From an uncultured Oxalobacteraceae bacterium (lineage in GTDB: Bacteria; Pseudomonadota; Gammaproteobacteria; Burkholderiales; Burkholderiaceae): DNA of 63,900 bases. The translations under genes were made by a program, and so were the position numbers. The stretch lies in assembly GCA_946479255.1 (NCBI GenBank), contig CAMLFK010000003.1, forward strand, positions 1 to 63,900, read 5' to 3'. Shown here one piece after another: positions 27,278 to 36,535 of the stretch; within the stretch, counting starts at the first letter, position 1, and each line of letters opens with the position of its first letter. The notes beneath the pieces were generated by a model that worked only from the letters and a program-made list of their open reading frames with translations, did not search any database and had not been told where the DNA came from.

Positions 27278-27304
27278 CACAGGCAGGAGCGGCGCCTGCC
27301 TGTG
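27278..27304 (-). terminator. hairpin downstream of the PHB-depolymerase-type esterase
   Basis: Perfect 10-bp stem CACAGGCAGG/CCTGCCTGTG with a 7-base loop, six bases beyond the esterase stop. No T run follows, so it may be an attenuating or RNA-stabilising hairpin. Confidence 0.55.
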
Positions 27305-27309
27305 GGGTA

Positions 27310-28287
27310 TCAGGTCTGCCCGATGAAAAAGCGCAGCATTTCGCGGCTTGCATCCGGACCGCTCGAATCGGTGAAACTGCCCCGCCCTTGCCCGCCCGAC
27401 CATGCATGGCCGGTGCCGTGCACGGTCCATTGCTCGGCCACGACCTTGCCGGCTCTTCCGACGTGGACGCTACGCGTGAAATAACGCCCCCGGTGGTGTC
27501 CGGACTCCTCCACCAGCCGCAGTTCGATCTGGCCGCGGGCGGGGCCGTCCTGGGTGGCGTAGCTGCTGATTGATTGCTGCACCACGCCGATGCTGTTGGT
27601 CAAGTGCACGGTCGAGTCCATATCGCCATGGAAAACGATGATGGGCACGCTGGGGCCTGCGTCGGTCGCCAGGGCATCGAGCTCGGCCCCGTCGCGCATG
27701 GCCAGCATGGCGCCATAGCGGTCCCTGGCGCTGCCATGGGCCAGGCCCGAATGGCAGCCCACGGCCATAAACAGATCCGGATAGGTGCGTCCAAGGATGA
27801 CGGCCATGGCGCCACCCGACGACAGGCCGGCCACAAAGACGCGGCTGCCATCGACCGCGTAGTCGTTCATGATCTTTCTGGTCACCCCGGCCAGCAATGC
27901 GGGCTCGCCCCGCCCGCGCCCGTGGTGGGCGGTCTCGAACCAGTTCCAGCAGCGGCTGCTGTTGGCGGCGCTCGACTGCTCGGGATAGGCAACGAAGCAT
28001 GAAAATCGTTCAGCCAGCTCGTTCATGCCGGTGCCGGACGCAAAGTCGCTCGCGTCCTGGCCGCAGCCATGCAACATCACGATCAGCGGGAGCGGTGCGC
28101 CGTTGTAGTTGCTGGGAATGAAGAGTTTATAGTGCAATGAAGCGGCGTCGGCGTCGAAGTACTCGTCGATGAAGCGCCCTCTCCCGCCAAGCCTTGCGGG
28201 AGCCTGGGCAGCGCCGAACCCGAAGGGATCGACGTTCCAGGGTGACAGGGCGAAGGACGACCAGGTATCGATCATGGCGTTGATCAT
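27310..28287 (-). CDS. PHB depolymerase family esterase
   Basis: Alpha/beta hydrolase of 325 residues in the Esterase_phb/LpqC family. Landmarks are the oxyanion region MLHGCGQDASDFASGTGM, the nucleophile elbow GLSSGGAM, the acid region FHGDMDSTVH, and a C-terminal His in VHGTGHAWSGG. The motif CWNWFETAHHGRG is typical of the family. No clear signal peptide is seen (start MINAMIDTWSSF), so an intracellular or unconventional location is possible. Members cleave polyhydroxyalkanoate or other ester polymers, and feruloyl/acetylxylan esterase activity is also known in the family. Confidence 0.85.
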   Translation of the reverse strand: MINAMIDTWSSFALSPWNVDPFGFGAAQAPARLGGRGRFIDEYFDADAASLHYKLFIPSNYNGAPLPLIVMLHGCGQDASDFASGTGMNELAERFSCFVAYPEQSSAANSSRCWNWFETAHHGRGRGEPALLAGVTRKIMNDYAVDGSRVFVAGLSSGGAMAVILGRTYPDLFMAVGCHSGLAHGSARDRYGAMLAMRDGAELDALATDAGPSVPIIVFHGDMDSTVHLTNSIGVVQQSISSYATQDGPARGQIELRLVEESGHHRGRYFTRSVHVGRAGKVVAEQWTVHGTGHAWSGGQGRGSFTDSSGPDASREMLRFFIGQT

Positions 28288-28534
28288 GTATTAACTCCTA
28301 TGATGGTTGTGCTGGGAGTCTCCCTCGCTTTTTGTTACCAGTATGGAGCGATATGGCACAGCTGCCAGTGGGGGGCAGCGCCGCGTCCGCGTAGGACTAT
28401 GCGCCAGGCGATCGCCATCGTGAGAATGAAAACGGCCTCAACAGTTTTTTCCTGCACGTCCGGTGACGTGGAAGGTGCCTTCACTGTAGCCGGACCACCC
28501 TGTGCGGACGAATGACCTGGCTCAAACGGGTACG

Positions 28535-28792
28535 CTAGCCGGCCAGGCCTTTTTCGAGTACGTCGGCGACCAGCTGGTTCATGTCGATCCCGCGTTCCTT
28601 GGCTTGCGCGTGCAGGCGCTGCACCAGGTCGCTATTGAGCTTGACCGCGAACGGCACCAGCCCCTGTGCACGATCCAGCTCGCGCTGTTCGCGCCGCCCG
28701 ACTGTGCTGGCCTCCACTGCTTTGCCCGGGCGCGACTCCATCTGGCCCATCAATTTCTTTGCGTCGCTTTTCGCCAGGTCGGTCTTTTTCAT
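28535..28792 (-). CDS. small ribbon-helix-helix-type protein
   Basis: Protein of 85 residues with a basic N-terminus and a C-terminal stretch (PFAVKLNSDLVQRLHAQAKE, then GIDMNQLVADVLEKGL) that fits a strand-helix-helix DNA-binding fold of the Arc/CopG/ParD kind. No toxin gene is next to it, so it is not called an antitoxin. The 28288-28534 gap upstream of the esterase shows no gene. Function unknown. Confidence 0.6.
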   Translation of the reverse strand: MKKTDLAKSDAKKLMGQMESRPGKAVEASTVGRREQRELDRAQGLVPFAVKLNSDLVQRLHAQAKERGIDMNQLVADVLEKGLAG

Positions 28793-28834
28793 TTGTGATG
28801 CCTTTATCGTTTACATGATGCTGCGGACCTCATT

Positions 28835-29593
28835 CTAACCGGCCAGCACGACCGACACTCCTGCGGCCTGCAGATCGGCGACAAAATCGGGCGCGGTGTC
28901 CGCCGCCAGCACGATACTGCCCGCCAGCGACAAATCGCCGATCTTGAAGCGCGAGGCGGCATTGAGCTTCTCGGATGACGCCAGCACCACGGTTTCGGCG
29001 GCGTGCGCGGCCAGCGCCCGCTTGACATAGGCTTCTTCCAGGTCGCCGGTGCTCAATCCTGCACGAAGATGCACGCCCGTGACGCCCATGAAATAGGTGT
29101 CGGCCCGGATATGGCTGAGCGCCTCGATAGCGCCCGCGCCCACCGCCACCATGGAGTGCTTGAACAAGCGCCCGCCGATCAGGATCACGTCGATGTCCGC
29201 GAACTCTTCCAGCTCGACCGCGACGGTCGGGCTATGCGTCACCACGGTGGCCTTGAGCGTCCTGGACAACTGGCGCACCAGCTGGACCGAAGTGGTGCCG
29301 CCGTCGATGATGACGGTCTGGCCCGGCAGGATAAGCGCCGCGGCGGCCTTGGCGATGGCTTCCTTGGCCGAGCCGGATAGTACACGCCGCGCGGCCATGC
29401 CGCCCACCGCCGGCGACGCCGGCAAGGCGCCGCCATGGACGCGTTGCAACAAGCCCTCCGCTGCCAGCTCGCGCAAGTCGCGCCGCACGGTGTCCTCCGA
29501 TACGCCAAAGCGTTCGCTCAAGGTCTTGGCGACCACCTGCCCCTGGGCCTTGAGCGTGTCCAGGATTTCCTTCTTGCGTTGAGACGTCAGCAT
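28835..29593 (-). CDS. DeoR-family transcriptional regulator
   Basis: Regulator of 252 residues. The N-terminal DeoR helix-turn-helix reads LSERFGVSEDTVRRDLRELAAEGLLQRVHGGA. The C-terminal sugar-phosphate-sensing domain has DGGTTSVQLVRQL, ILIGGRLFK and VLASSEKLN. It is divergent from a Nudix hydrolase gene, with a direct repeat in the 72-base gap that may be its operator. No catabolic operon is attached. The effector is unknown but is usually a phosphorylated sugar. Confidence 0.88.
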   Translation of the reverse strand: MLTSQRKKEILDTLKAQGQVVAKTLSERFGVSEDTVRRDLRELAAEGLLQRVHGGALPASPAVGGMAARRVLSGSAKEAIAKAAAALILPGQTVIIDGGTTSVQLVRQLSRTLKATVVTHSPTVAVELEEFADIDVILIGGRLFKHSMVAVGAGAIEALSHIRADTYFMGVTGVHLRAGLSTGDLEEAYVKRALAAHAAETVVLASSEKLNAASRFKIGDLSLAGSIVLAADTAPDFVADLQAAGVSVVLAG

Positions 29594-29595
29594 GG

Positions 29596-29624
29596 TTGCA
29601 CGAATTTAATTGTATTTGCACGAA
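29596..29624. promoter_or_regulatory. direct repeat TTGCACGAA x2, candidate DeoR operator
   Basis: TTGCACGAA occurs at 29596-29604 and 29616-29624, exactly 20 bases (about two helical turns) apart, between deoR and the Nudix gene. DeoR-family proteins often bind direct repeats. Suggestive only. Confidence 0.45.
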
Positions 29625-29665
29625 ACTGCATGTTAGCATCATTGAGCTTAACCACTGGAGCCAAC

Positions 29666-30262
29666 ATGAGAACGACTGCCGAACGGGTAAAAATTGTGGA
29701 CGTCAAAGTCCTGTCGGACGACTGGTACCTGCTGAAGAAAACCACCTTCGACTATCTGCGGGCCGACAATACCTGGCAGCGCCAGAGCCGCGAAACCTAC
29801 GACCGCGGCAACGGCGCGGCCATCCTGCTGTACTGCCCGGAACAAAGGACTGTCATCCTGACGCGCCAGTTCCGCTACCCGGCGTTCGTGAACGGCCACG
29901 ACGGCATGCTGATCGAAGCGCCGGCCGGACTGCTGGACGAGGCCTCGCCGGAGGAACGCATCCGCCTCGAAGCCGAAGAGGAAACCGGTTACCGTGTGGG
30001 CGCCGTGAGGCAGGTCTTTGAAGCGTTTATGAGTCCGGGATCGGTGACGGAGAAGCTGCACTTTTTCGTGGCGGAGTACGATGCCGGATCGAAGATCGGC
30101 GCCGGCGGAGGCCTGCGCAGCGAAGGCGAAGACATCGAAGTGCTGGAACTCGCCATTGAGAATGCAATGGAAATGGTGAACCACGGCGGCATCAACGATG
30201 CCAAGACCATCATGCTGCTGCAATATGCGGCCCTGCATCTGTTCCAGGGAGTGCTGCCATGA
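29666..30262 (+). CDS. nudK: Nudix hydrolase, NudK-like (GDP-mannose/sugar-nucleotide pyrophosphatase)
   Basis: Protein of 198 residues that follows E. coli NudK closely: RETYDRGNGAAILLY, VILTRQFRYPAFVNG, the Nudix region AGLLDEASPEERIRLEAEEETGY, then FEAFMSPGSVTEKLHFFVAEY and EDIEVLEL. The catalytic Glu cluster EAEEETGY is intact. NudK hydrolyses GDP-mannose and related nucleotide sugars. The start is the ATG at 29666. Possibly controlled by the divergent DeoR regulator. Confidence 0.88.
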   Translation: MRTTAERVKIVDVKVLSDDWYLLKKTTFDYLRADNTWQRQSRETYDRGNGAAILLYCPEQRTVILTRQFRYPAFVNGHDGMLIEAPAGLLDEASPEERIRLEAEEETGYRVGAVRQVFEAFMSPGSVTEKLHFFVAEYDAGSKIGAGGGLRSEGEDIEVLELAIENAMEMVNHGGINDAKTIMLLQYAALHLFQGVLP

Positions 30263-30270
30263 AACCGCTG

Positions 30271-30297
30271 ATGGATGGGCCGACATCGCCCATCCAT
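30271..30297. terminator. hairpin between convergent nudK and ABC ATPase genes
   Basis: Perfect 10-bp stem ATGGATGGGC/GCCCATCCAT with a 7-base loop in the 49-base gap between two convergent genes. Shared terminator. Confidence 0.65.
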
Positions 30298-30311
30298 TCA
30301 GCATATCGGTG

Positions 30312-31367
30312 TTAGAACACCCACAGTTTTTCAGGCGGCATCTCCAGCCAGAAATTGCCCGGATCGAGGCGCTGGCGCGAGTACGCCCGCAAGCCGTCGT
30401 CGGCATGGCCGAACAGGCACTCGTAGCGATCGCCCAGGTACATGCAGGTGGTCAGCGGCAGCTGGATCGCGTTCGATTTTTCCGTCGCGCTGATCTGCAC
30501 GTCCTCGATGCGGATCAAGGCCTTGTCGCCCGGCCCGGCGCCGCGCGGCGTGGCCATCAGCGTCTTGCCGTACACGCTCACCTTGGTGTCCCTGCCGCTG
30601 CGCGCCACCGTCGCCCCTTTCATCCGGTTGTTCGAGCCCATGAACTCGGCGGTGAACAAGGTCTCCGGCGTTTCGTACATCTGCTGCGGCGTGCCCTGCT
30701 GCTCGATCTTGCCGTTATTGAGCAGCAGGATGCGGTCCGAGATCGCCATCGCCTCGGCCTGGTCGTGGGTCACCATCAGTGCCGACAGGCCGAGGCGGAT
30801 GATCAATTCGCGCAGGAAGGCGCGCGCCTCCTCGCGCAGCTTGGCGTCCAGGTTCGACAAAGGTTCATCGAGCAGGATCACCGGCGGGTTGTACACCAGC
30901 GCCCTGGCGATCGCCACGCGCTGCTGCTGGCCGCCCGACAGCTGGTGCGGGAAGCGCTTGCCCAGCTGGCCCAGGCCCAGCTGCGCCAGCACTTCATTGA
31001 CACGCTCGCCGATCTCGCGCGCCGACGCCTTGCGCAGGCGGAGTGGATACGCCACGTTGTCGAAGACGGTCTTGTGCGGCCACAGCGCATAGGACTGGAA
31101 TACCAGGCCAAGATTGCGCTGCTCGGCCGGCACTTCCAGCTTGGCGCCGTCGAACACGCGGCGCTCGCCGATGTCGATGGTGCCGGCGCGCGCGCTTTCC
31201 AGGCCGGCCACCGCGCGCAGCAGCGTGGTCTTGCCGCTGCCTGAAGGGCCCAGCAGCGCCACCACTTCGCCGCGCTGCAGGTGCATCGAGACGCCCTTGA
31301 GGATCGGATTCAAAGTAGCACCCGAGCCATAGTCGAGGTGCAGGTCGTTGACGGTTAATACGTTCAT
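30312..31367 (-). CDS. ABC transporter ATP-binding protein (FbpC/PotA-like)
   Basis: ATPase of 351 residues. Walker A LLGPSGSGKTTLL, signature LSGGQQQRVAIARAL, Walker B VILLDEPLSNLDA, H loop VTHDQAEAMA, then a C-terminal TOBE-like regulatory domain (~240-351). It belongs to the iron/spermidine/2-aminoethylphosphonate-type importer group. It is the last gene of the run binding protein - permease - ATPase on the minus strand, and 13 bases separate it from the permease stop. Confidence 0.9.
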   Translation of the reverse strand: MNVLTVNDLHLDYGSGATLNPILKGVSMHLQRGEVVALLGPSGSGKTTLLRAVAGLESARAGTIDIGERRVFDGAKLEVPAEQRNLGLVFQSYALWPHKTVFDNVAYPLRLRKASAREIGERVNEVLAQLGLGQLGKRFPHQLSGGQQQRVAIARALVYNPPVILLDEPLSNLDAKLREEARAFLRELIIRLGLSALMVTHDQAEAMAISDRILLLNNGKIEQQGTPQQMYETPETLFTAEFMGSNNRMKGATVARSGRDTKVSVYGKTLMATPRGAGPGDKALIRIEDVQISATEKSNAIQLPLTTCMYLGDRYECLFGHADDGLRAYSRQRLDPGNFWLEMPPEKLWVF

Positions 31368-31380
31368 GTTTGGTCTCCCT

Positions 31381-33180
31381 TTAGTCGTGGAGCTTGACGC
31401 CGAAGCGCAAGGCGATGCCGAGGCCGACCGCCACCAGCAGGATGTTAATGAAGGACAGCGCAGCCACCAGGTCGGTCGAGCCGCCGGCCCACAGCGATAC
31501 GATCATCGCGCCCACCACTTCGGTGCCGGGCGACAGCAGGTACACGCCGGTCGAATATTCGCGCTCGAAGATCAGGAAGATCATCAGCCAGGCGCCGAAC
31601 AGGCCGTAGCGCACCAGCGGCAAGGTGACGTCGCGGGTGACCTGGCCACGGCTGGCGCCGGCCGCGCGGGCCGCCTCTTCCAGTTCAGGGCCGACCTGCA
31701 GCAGCGCGGTCGAGATCAGGCGCATGCCGTAAGCCATCCACACCACCGAGTAGGCCAGCCACAGCGCGAAGATGGTCGAGCGCACTTCGCGCAGCGTAGG
31801 GATCAGGTTTTCCACCAGCCAGGTCGCCCAGCCCGCGTTCACGCCCTGCAGCGCGCTTTCCAGCCAAGCCGGCACGAACAGGAACACCCACAGGAAGGAC
31901 AGGCCGGCCAAGAGGCCCGGCACGGCGCGCGGCACCAGCACGCTGTAGTCCAGCAGGCGGGTAATGCCGTCTGGTTTGCGGTGCATGGCCAGCGCGATGG
32001 CGGCATAGCAGACCACCGCCAGCGCGCCGCCGATCACGCCGATCAGCACAGTGTTGAGAATGCCGCGCATCAGGGCCGGCTCCTCGAAGATGCTGCGGAA
32101 GTGCTGCAGGGTCAGCACGTCGGCCAGGGCCACGCCCTCGCCCCAGTACTGCACGAAGGAGCGCAGCACGATGCCGGAAATCGGCACGATGATGGTAAAC
32201 AGCAGCCACACGCCGATCACCGCCAGCGCCACCCACTTCCATGGGCCGAGCGCGATCGGCTTCTGGCGCGAGCCCTTGCCCTTGATCGACACGTACTTAT
32301 TGGCCGTCTTGAGCAGGAAGCGCTGGATCATCACCAGCGGCAAAGTGACCATCACCAGGCAGACCGCGACGGCCGCCATCAAGTGATACGAGGGAATGCC
32401 CATCTTGTTGGTCAGCTTGTACAGGTAAGTGGTCAGGACCAGGTGGCCTTCCGGGTCGCCCAGCACCAGCACCAGGCCGAACACTTCAAAGCCCAGGAAG
32501 CACACCAGCACGGCGGCATACGCCAGCGCCGGCGTGATCATCGGCAGCGACACATTCATCATCACGCGCAGCGGCGAGGCACCGGCCACGCGCGCCGCCT
32601 CTTCCACGTCCGAGCCCAGGCTTTTCAGGGCCGAGGAAGCGTACAGGTAGACGTGCGGCACGTGGGTCAGGCCGGCGATGATGACGATGCTGGTGAAGGA
32701 ATAGATATTCCACGGGATGAAGCCGAGCAGCTGCCTGGCCCAGGTGGAGTAAAAGCCCACCGGCCCCATCGCCACCACATAGCCGAAGGCCATCACCATC
32801 GGCGAGACGAAGATCGGCACCAGCAGCATGGGCGCGATCCAGCCGCGGCCCGGCAGGTCGGTGCGGATCATGATGAAGGCCAGCATGCCGCCCAACGGCA
32901 CGGCGATGACGGTCAGCCCAAGGGCCAGCAAGGCACCATTGCGGAACGCCACCGCGAAGTCCGGGTCTTCGACGATGAAGCGGTAGGCGTCAAGGCCGAG
33001 CGACTTCTCGGGCATGAAGAACGGCGCCGACAGGAAGCTCTGATAGAAGATCAGGAACAGCGGCAGGAAGATCGCGGTGCAGGTCAGCAGCACCACGATC
33101 CCGCGCGGCCAGTTCAGGGAACGCAGGGCACCGCCCCAACCTCCCTGGAGGTGCGCGCTTGGAAGAGCAAGGGTTGACAT
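31381..33180 (-). CDS. ABC transporter permease, fused two-domain FbpB-like
   Basis: Inner-membrane protein of 599 residues with about twelve helices, formed from two BPD_transp_1 domains in tandem. Each half shows the EAA loop (EEAARVAGASPLRVMMNVSLP in the first, EEAARAAGASRGQVTRDVTLP in the second) that docks onto the ATPase. Such fusions are usual in FbpB-type ferric and related importers. The start at 33180 has AAGGAG upstream. It partners with the ATPase after it and the binding protein before it. Confidence 0.92.
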   Translation of the reverse strand: MSTLALPSAHLQGGWGGALRSLNWPRGIVVLLTCTAIFLPLFLIFYQSFLSAPFFMPEKSLGLDAYRFIVEDPDFAVAFRNGALLALGLTVIAVPLGGMLAFIMIRTDLPGRGWIAPMLLVPIFVSPMVMAFGYVVAMGPVGFYSTWARQLLGFIPWNIYSFTSIVIIAGLTHVPHVYLYASSALKSLGSDVEEAARVAGASPLRVMMNVSLPMITPALAYAAVLVCFLGFEVFGLVLVLGDPEGHLVLTTYLYKLTNKMGIPSYHLMAAVAVCLVMVTLPLVMIQRFLLKTANKYVSIKGKGSRQKPIALGPWKWVALAVIGVWLLFTIIVPISGIVLRSFVQYWGEGVALADVLTLQHFRSIFEEPALMRGILNTVLIGVIGGALAVVCYAAIALAMHRKPDGITRLLDYSVLVPRAVPGLLAGLSFLWVFLFVPAWLESALQGVNAGWATWLVENLIPTLREVRSTIFALWLAYSVVWMAYGMRLISTALLQVGPELEEAARAAGASRGQVTRDVTLPLVRYGLFGAWLMIFLIFEREYSTGVYLLSPGTEVVGAMIVSLWAGGSTDLVAALSFINILLVAVGLGIALRFGVKLHD

Positions 33181-33221
33181 GTTGACTCCTTGGGTTGATG
33201 GATGCGTCAATAATGCGCTGC

Positions 33222-34313
33222 TTACTTCTTGCCGGCGCTGTCTTTCCACTGCTTCAGGAAGGCCATCCGCTTTTGCGGGACCAGGTTCTGCAGCAGCGAA
33301 GGATGGACCGGAATCGGCTTGACGTTCTTCTCGCCGATCAGGGCGATCAGTTCCGACGAGGTGGTCTCGCCCTTGACGTCGGCACGGATCGCAAACAGCT
33401 TCGACTCGTTGGCGATGATGGTCTGGCCGCGCGGCGAGAGCATGTAGTCGATCCACAGCTTGGCGGCGTTGACGTTGCGCGCCTTCTTGCTGATGAACTG
33501 CACGCGCGACAGGATCAGCGTGTAATCCTTGGGCAGCACCACGCCGATCGACGGATCGGTCTTGGCGCGCACCAGGGCGTAGGAACCAACCACGTTGTAG
33601 CCGATCAGGTTCTCACCCGACGAGATGCGCTCCATCATGGTGCCGGTTGACGACTGCACGCGCACCTTGGCCGTGCCGAAAGCCTGCTGCAGGGCCGGGT
33701 ACTGCGGATACACCTGGGCGTCCTGCGCCATGAACATGAAGCCCACGCCGGACTTTTCGATGTCGTAGGTGGTGACCTTGTCGCGGAACTTTTCAAGCGT
33801 GATCAGCTTGGCGAAGTCGGCATGCGTCTGCGGCACTTCCTTCTCGGTCAACAGGCGCTTGTTGTAGACGATGGCGGCCGGCTCGAAGGTGGTGCCGTAG
33901 GCGGTATCGTTCCATACCGCCCATGCCGGCAGCTTGGAGGCCTCCGGCGACTTGTACTGCAGCGCATAGCCTTCGCTGGCCAGGCGCATCTGCAGGTCCA
34001 TCGACGAGGACCAGGTGACGTCGGCGGTCTTGCCGCCGGCAGCGGTTTCGGAGATGAAGCGGTTGTATACCTCGGTCGAATTCATGTCGTTGTACTCGAC
34101 CGAAATGCCGGGATACAGGGCGCTGAAGTCCTTCACCAGCGGGTGCGCCGCCTTGGTGTCGGTGGCGCCATAGATCACCAGCGTGCCCTCTTTCTTGGCG
34201 CCGTCGATGATGGCCTGGTAGTTGGCGGGATAGCCCGCTGGTACCTGTGCGTAGGCCGAAGTTGCGAACATGACGGCAAGGGTCATCCCTGCCAAGGCGT
34301 GCTTGACTTTCAT
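33222..34313 (-). CDS. ABC transporter periplasmic substrate-binding protein (FbpA-like family)
   Basis: Secreted protein of 363 residues with a Sec signal peptide (cleavage after ATSAYA). The bilobal family-1/FbpA-type fold is indicated by KKEGTLVIYGATDTKAAHPLVKDF near the N-terminus and a C-terminal LWIDYMLSPRGQ segment. The adjacent Tyr pair that binds ferric iron in FbpA is not found anywhere in the protein, so the ligand may be an organic acid, phosphonate or other small molecule. First gene of the ABC trio. The next gene upstream is a Bug/TctC binding protein. Confidence 0.87.
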   Translation of the reverse strand: MKVKHALAGMTLAVMFATSAYAQVPAGYPANYQAIIDGAKKEGTLVIYGATDTKAAHPLVKDFSALYPGISVEYNDMNSTEVYNRFISETAAGGKTADVTWSSSMDLQMRLASEGYALQYKSPEASKLPAWAVWNDTAYGTTFEPAAIVYNKRLLTEKEVPQTHADFAKLITLEKFRDKVTTYDIEKSGVGFMFMAQDAQVYPQYPALQQAFGTAKVRVQSSTGTMMERISSGENLIGYNVVGSYALVRAKTDPSIGVVLPKDYTLILSRVQFISKKARNVNAAKLWIDYMLSPRGQTIIANESKLFAIRADVKGETTSSELIALIGEKNVKPIPVHPSLLQNLVPQKRMAFLKQWKDSAGKK

Positions 34314-34335
34314 TTTGGTCTCCTGAAGTAGGTCC

Positions 34336-35286
34336 TTAGCGGACCAGATTTAAGGCGTGTGCCTGTTGTGTGTAGTTGTCTACGGCTTTACGGACATGCT
34401 CCGCAAGTGCGGGTCCGGTCAGCGAAAAGGGATACAGTCCATGCTCCGTGCGCAGCTGCGCGTATCCCGGGGATGCCATCATGGTGTCGAAGGCGCGGGT
34501 CCAGCGCTGGTAGTCGGCGTCGCTGGCGCCGGGCGCCATCCACACGCCGCGGATCACCGGCCAGACCACGTCGATACCCTGCTCGCGCGCGGTCGGCACT
34601 TTGTCGAGCGCACCGGGCATGCGCTGTTCGGACAATAGCGCCAGCACCCGGGTCTTGCCGTCCTTGGCGTACAGGCGCGCCTCCGAGGCATCGCCGCAGA
34701 TCACCTGCACGTGGTTGGCGTGCATCGCGGTGAAGGTCTCGCCGCCGCCTTCGAGCGCCACGAAACGCAGCACCTTGGGGTTGATGCCGGCCTTGCGGGC
34801 AACCAGCGCCATCTTGAGCCAGTCCTGGCTGCCGATGGTGCCGGAGACGCCGATCAGCACCTTTTCTGGATGCTTGCGCAGCGTTTGCACCAGGTCGCCC
34901 AATGTGCGGAAAGGCGAATCGGCGCGCACGGCGATCATGCCGAAGTCGGCGCCCAAAGCGGCTACCCAGCGCACGTCGGTATGCGACACCTTGCCGAACT
35001 TGCCCTGCGCCAGATTAAGCAGGGAACCGCCGGAAAACGCCACCAGCGTATTACCCTCGGTACGGCGCTGCGTCGCCATCGAGTTCCACGCCACCGCGCC
35101 GATCCCGCCCGGCAGGTAAGCCAGCTGCAGATCGACGCCCTGCTCGCGCAGCCCGTGTTGGGCCAGCTTGCAGGTCAGGTCCATGGCCCCACCGGGTTTG
35201 GAGGGGATCACACACTCATTGCGCGCGCTGGCACCAGCCGAAAGGCTCAGCAGCAGGGCGAACAATGATGCAAACAAGGGTTTCAT
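34336..35286 (-). CDS. tripartite tricarboxylate transporter-type (Bug/TctC) binding protein
   Basis: Protein of 316 residues with a signal peptide (start MKPLFASL, cleavage after GASA). Bug-family landmarks are IPSKPGGAMDLTCKL near the mature N-terminus, YLPGGIGAVAWNSM, and PTAREQGIDVVWPV toward the C-terminus. No tctA/tctB membrane genes are nearby, so it may be an orphan sensor-type Bug protein passing a ligand to the TctE kinase or to the ABC importer. An alternative start lies three codons upstream (35295). Confidence 0.85.
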   Translation of the reverse strand: MKPLFASLFALLLSLSAGASARNECVIPSKPGGAMDLTCKLAQHGLREQGVDLQLAYLPGGIGAVAWNSMATQRRTEGNTLVAFSGGSLLNLAQGKFGKVSHTDVRWVAALGADFGMIAVRADSPFRTLGDLVQTLRKHPEKVLIGVSGTIGSQDWLKMALVARKAGINPKVLRFVALEGGGETFTAMHANHVQVICGDASEARLYAKDGKTRVLALLSEQRMPGALDKVPTAREQGIDVVWPVIRGVWMAPGASDADYQRWTRAFDTMMASPGYAQLRTEHGLYPFSLTGPALAEHVRKAVDNYTQQAHALNLVR

Positions 35287-35326
35287 GGCGTTCATGTTAT
35301 CCCAATCACGGTGGCGCGGGCTCGAA

Positions 35327-36382
35327 TCAGAAGCGATGCTGGATGCCGGCGGTCAGGCCGGTCTGCGTACCGGCATAGCCCAGGTCGTCGCGCGACAGGC
35401 CGGTGACCTTGCCATGCTTGGCGTCGGCATGCGCCAGCGCCACGTACAACTCGGTGCGCTTGGACAGCGCCTTCATCGCGCGCAGCACCAGCATGGTGGG
35501 ATCGGCATCCTGGCCGGCGGCCACGTTCTTGACGTTGATGCTGTAGACCGCGGCGGTGAAGGTGTACGGCGCCGGGTTGTAGGTGATGCCCGCCCAGTAG
35601 GTATCGGCCTTGACGTCGGCGGTGGCGGCGCGGCCGGCCTGCAGCTCATAGCTGCGCAGGCCCGCGGCCAGGCGCCATGGGCCGTCGCGGTAGTCGGCCG
35701 CCGCATGCAGGGCGGTGGTTTCGTCGTGGCGGCCGGTGGCGGCCACATTAACGCCGTTGATCTGCTCATACGCAAGCATGGTATTGAGCTTGCCAAACTT
35801 ATAAGAGCCGCCCACCGCATACTTGCGCCCTTCCTCGCTGCTGGCCTGCTCTCCCGCGCCGTAGCTGGCGCCGACCGTCATCTCATCGGTCTTGTAGCTG
35901 TACTTGACCAGATTGTCGAAGGCGGTCGTCATGCCGTACTTGGACGGGCCGGTCGCGGTGCCGGTGGTGGCCCACGAGTAGTTCGGCGCAAAGCCCATCG
36001 GATCGAACGAAATCACCAGGTCGTACGTCGTGGTGAAGGAGCGGCCCAGCACCACGCGGCCGAAGGCGCCTTCCAGGCCGACGTAGGCCTGGCGCTTGAA
36101 CAGGTTGCCGTCGGCGGCACCGGTGTCCATCATGATGCCGCCTTCGAGGTTGTACACGGCTTTCAGGCCGCCACCCAGGTCTTCGCTGCCCCGGAAGCCC
36201 CAGCGCGAGGTGTTCTTGCCGCCCGAGACGACCTTGAACTGGTTGCCGCCGCTTGGGGTGGCGTTGCTGACGTATTCGACGCCGGCGTCGATGATGCCGT
36301 AGACCTGGACGCTGGACTGGGCTTGGGCTGAGGTGGTGGCAAAAGCGCCGGCGATGACGAGCGCGAGGGCACGTTGTTTCAT
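35327..36382 (-). CDS. Gram-negative trimeric porin
   Basis: Outer-membrane beta-barrel of 351 residues. Signal peptide ends at SAQA. The mature N-terminus SSVQVYGIIDAGVEYV and the segment SRWGFRGSEDLGGGLKAVY are typical of betaproteobacterial porins (OmpC/PorA-type, Porin_4). The C-terminus ends in Phe after GIQHRF, the signal for barrel insertion. Divergent from the tctD-like regulator across a 153-base gap, which suggests the two-component system controls this porin and the importer behind it. Confidence 0.93.
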   Translation of the reverse strand: MKQRALALVIAGAFATTSAQAQSSVQVYGIIDAGVEYVSNATPSGGNQFKVVSGGKNTSRWGFRGSEDLGGGLKAVYNLEGGIMMDTGAADGNLFKRQAYVGLEGAFGRVVLGRSFTTTYDLVISFDPMGFAPNYSWATTGTATGPSKYGMTTAFDNLVKYSYKTDEMTVGASYGAGEQASSEEGRKYAVGGSYKFGKLNTMLAYEQINGVNVAATGRHDETTALHAAADYRDGPWRLAAGLRSYELQAGRAATADVKADTYWAGITYNPAPYTFTAAVYSINVKNVAAGQDADPTMLVLRAMKALSKRTELYVALAHADAKHGKVTGLSRDDLGYAGTQTGLTAGIQHRF

Positions 36383-36535
36383 ATTGTCTCCTTGAGGATC
36401 TGTTTATGGTGATTCTTTTTTTGCACTACGGAGCACAGCTTACAAACCCCAAGCTTTCAATTGGCTTTCAGTACCGTATAACGTCCACAACAAGTCAAAT
36501 TCGCCAAGCGCGGGCGCAGGCGCTACACTGTTCGG

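Noticed and set aside
27234..27407. N-terminal extension of the phasin-like gene
   Set aside because: The added residues do not look like phasin and run through the hairpin after the esterase gene.
28535..28792. Antitoxin of a toxin-antitoxin pair
   Set aside because: RHH-like fold fits, but no toxin gene lies on either side.
31348..33177. Long plus-strand frame opposite the FbpB-like permease
   Set aside because: Shadow of a highly biased membrane-protein gene. Product is His/Gln-rich with no recognisable fold.
33222..34313. Ferric-iron-binding FbpA proper
   Set aside because: Overall fold fits the family, but the adjacent tyrosines that hold iron are missing, so iron specificity is not claimed.
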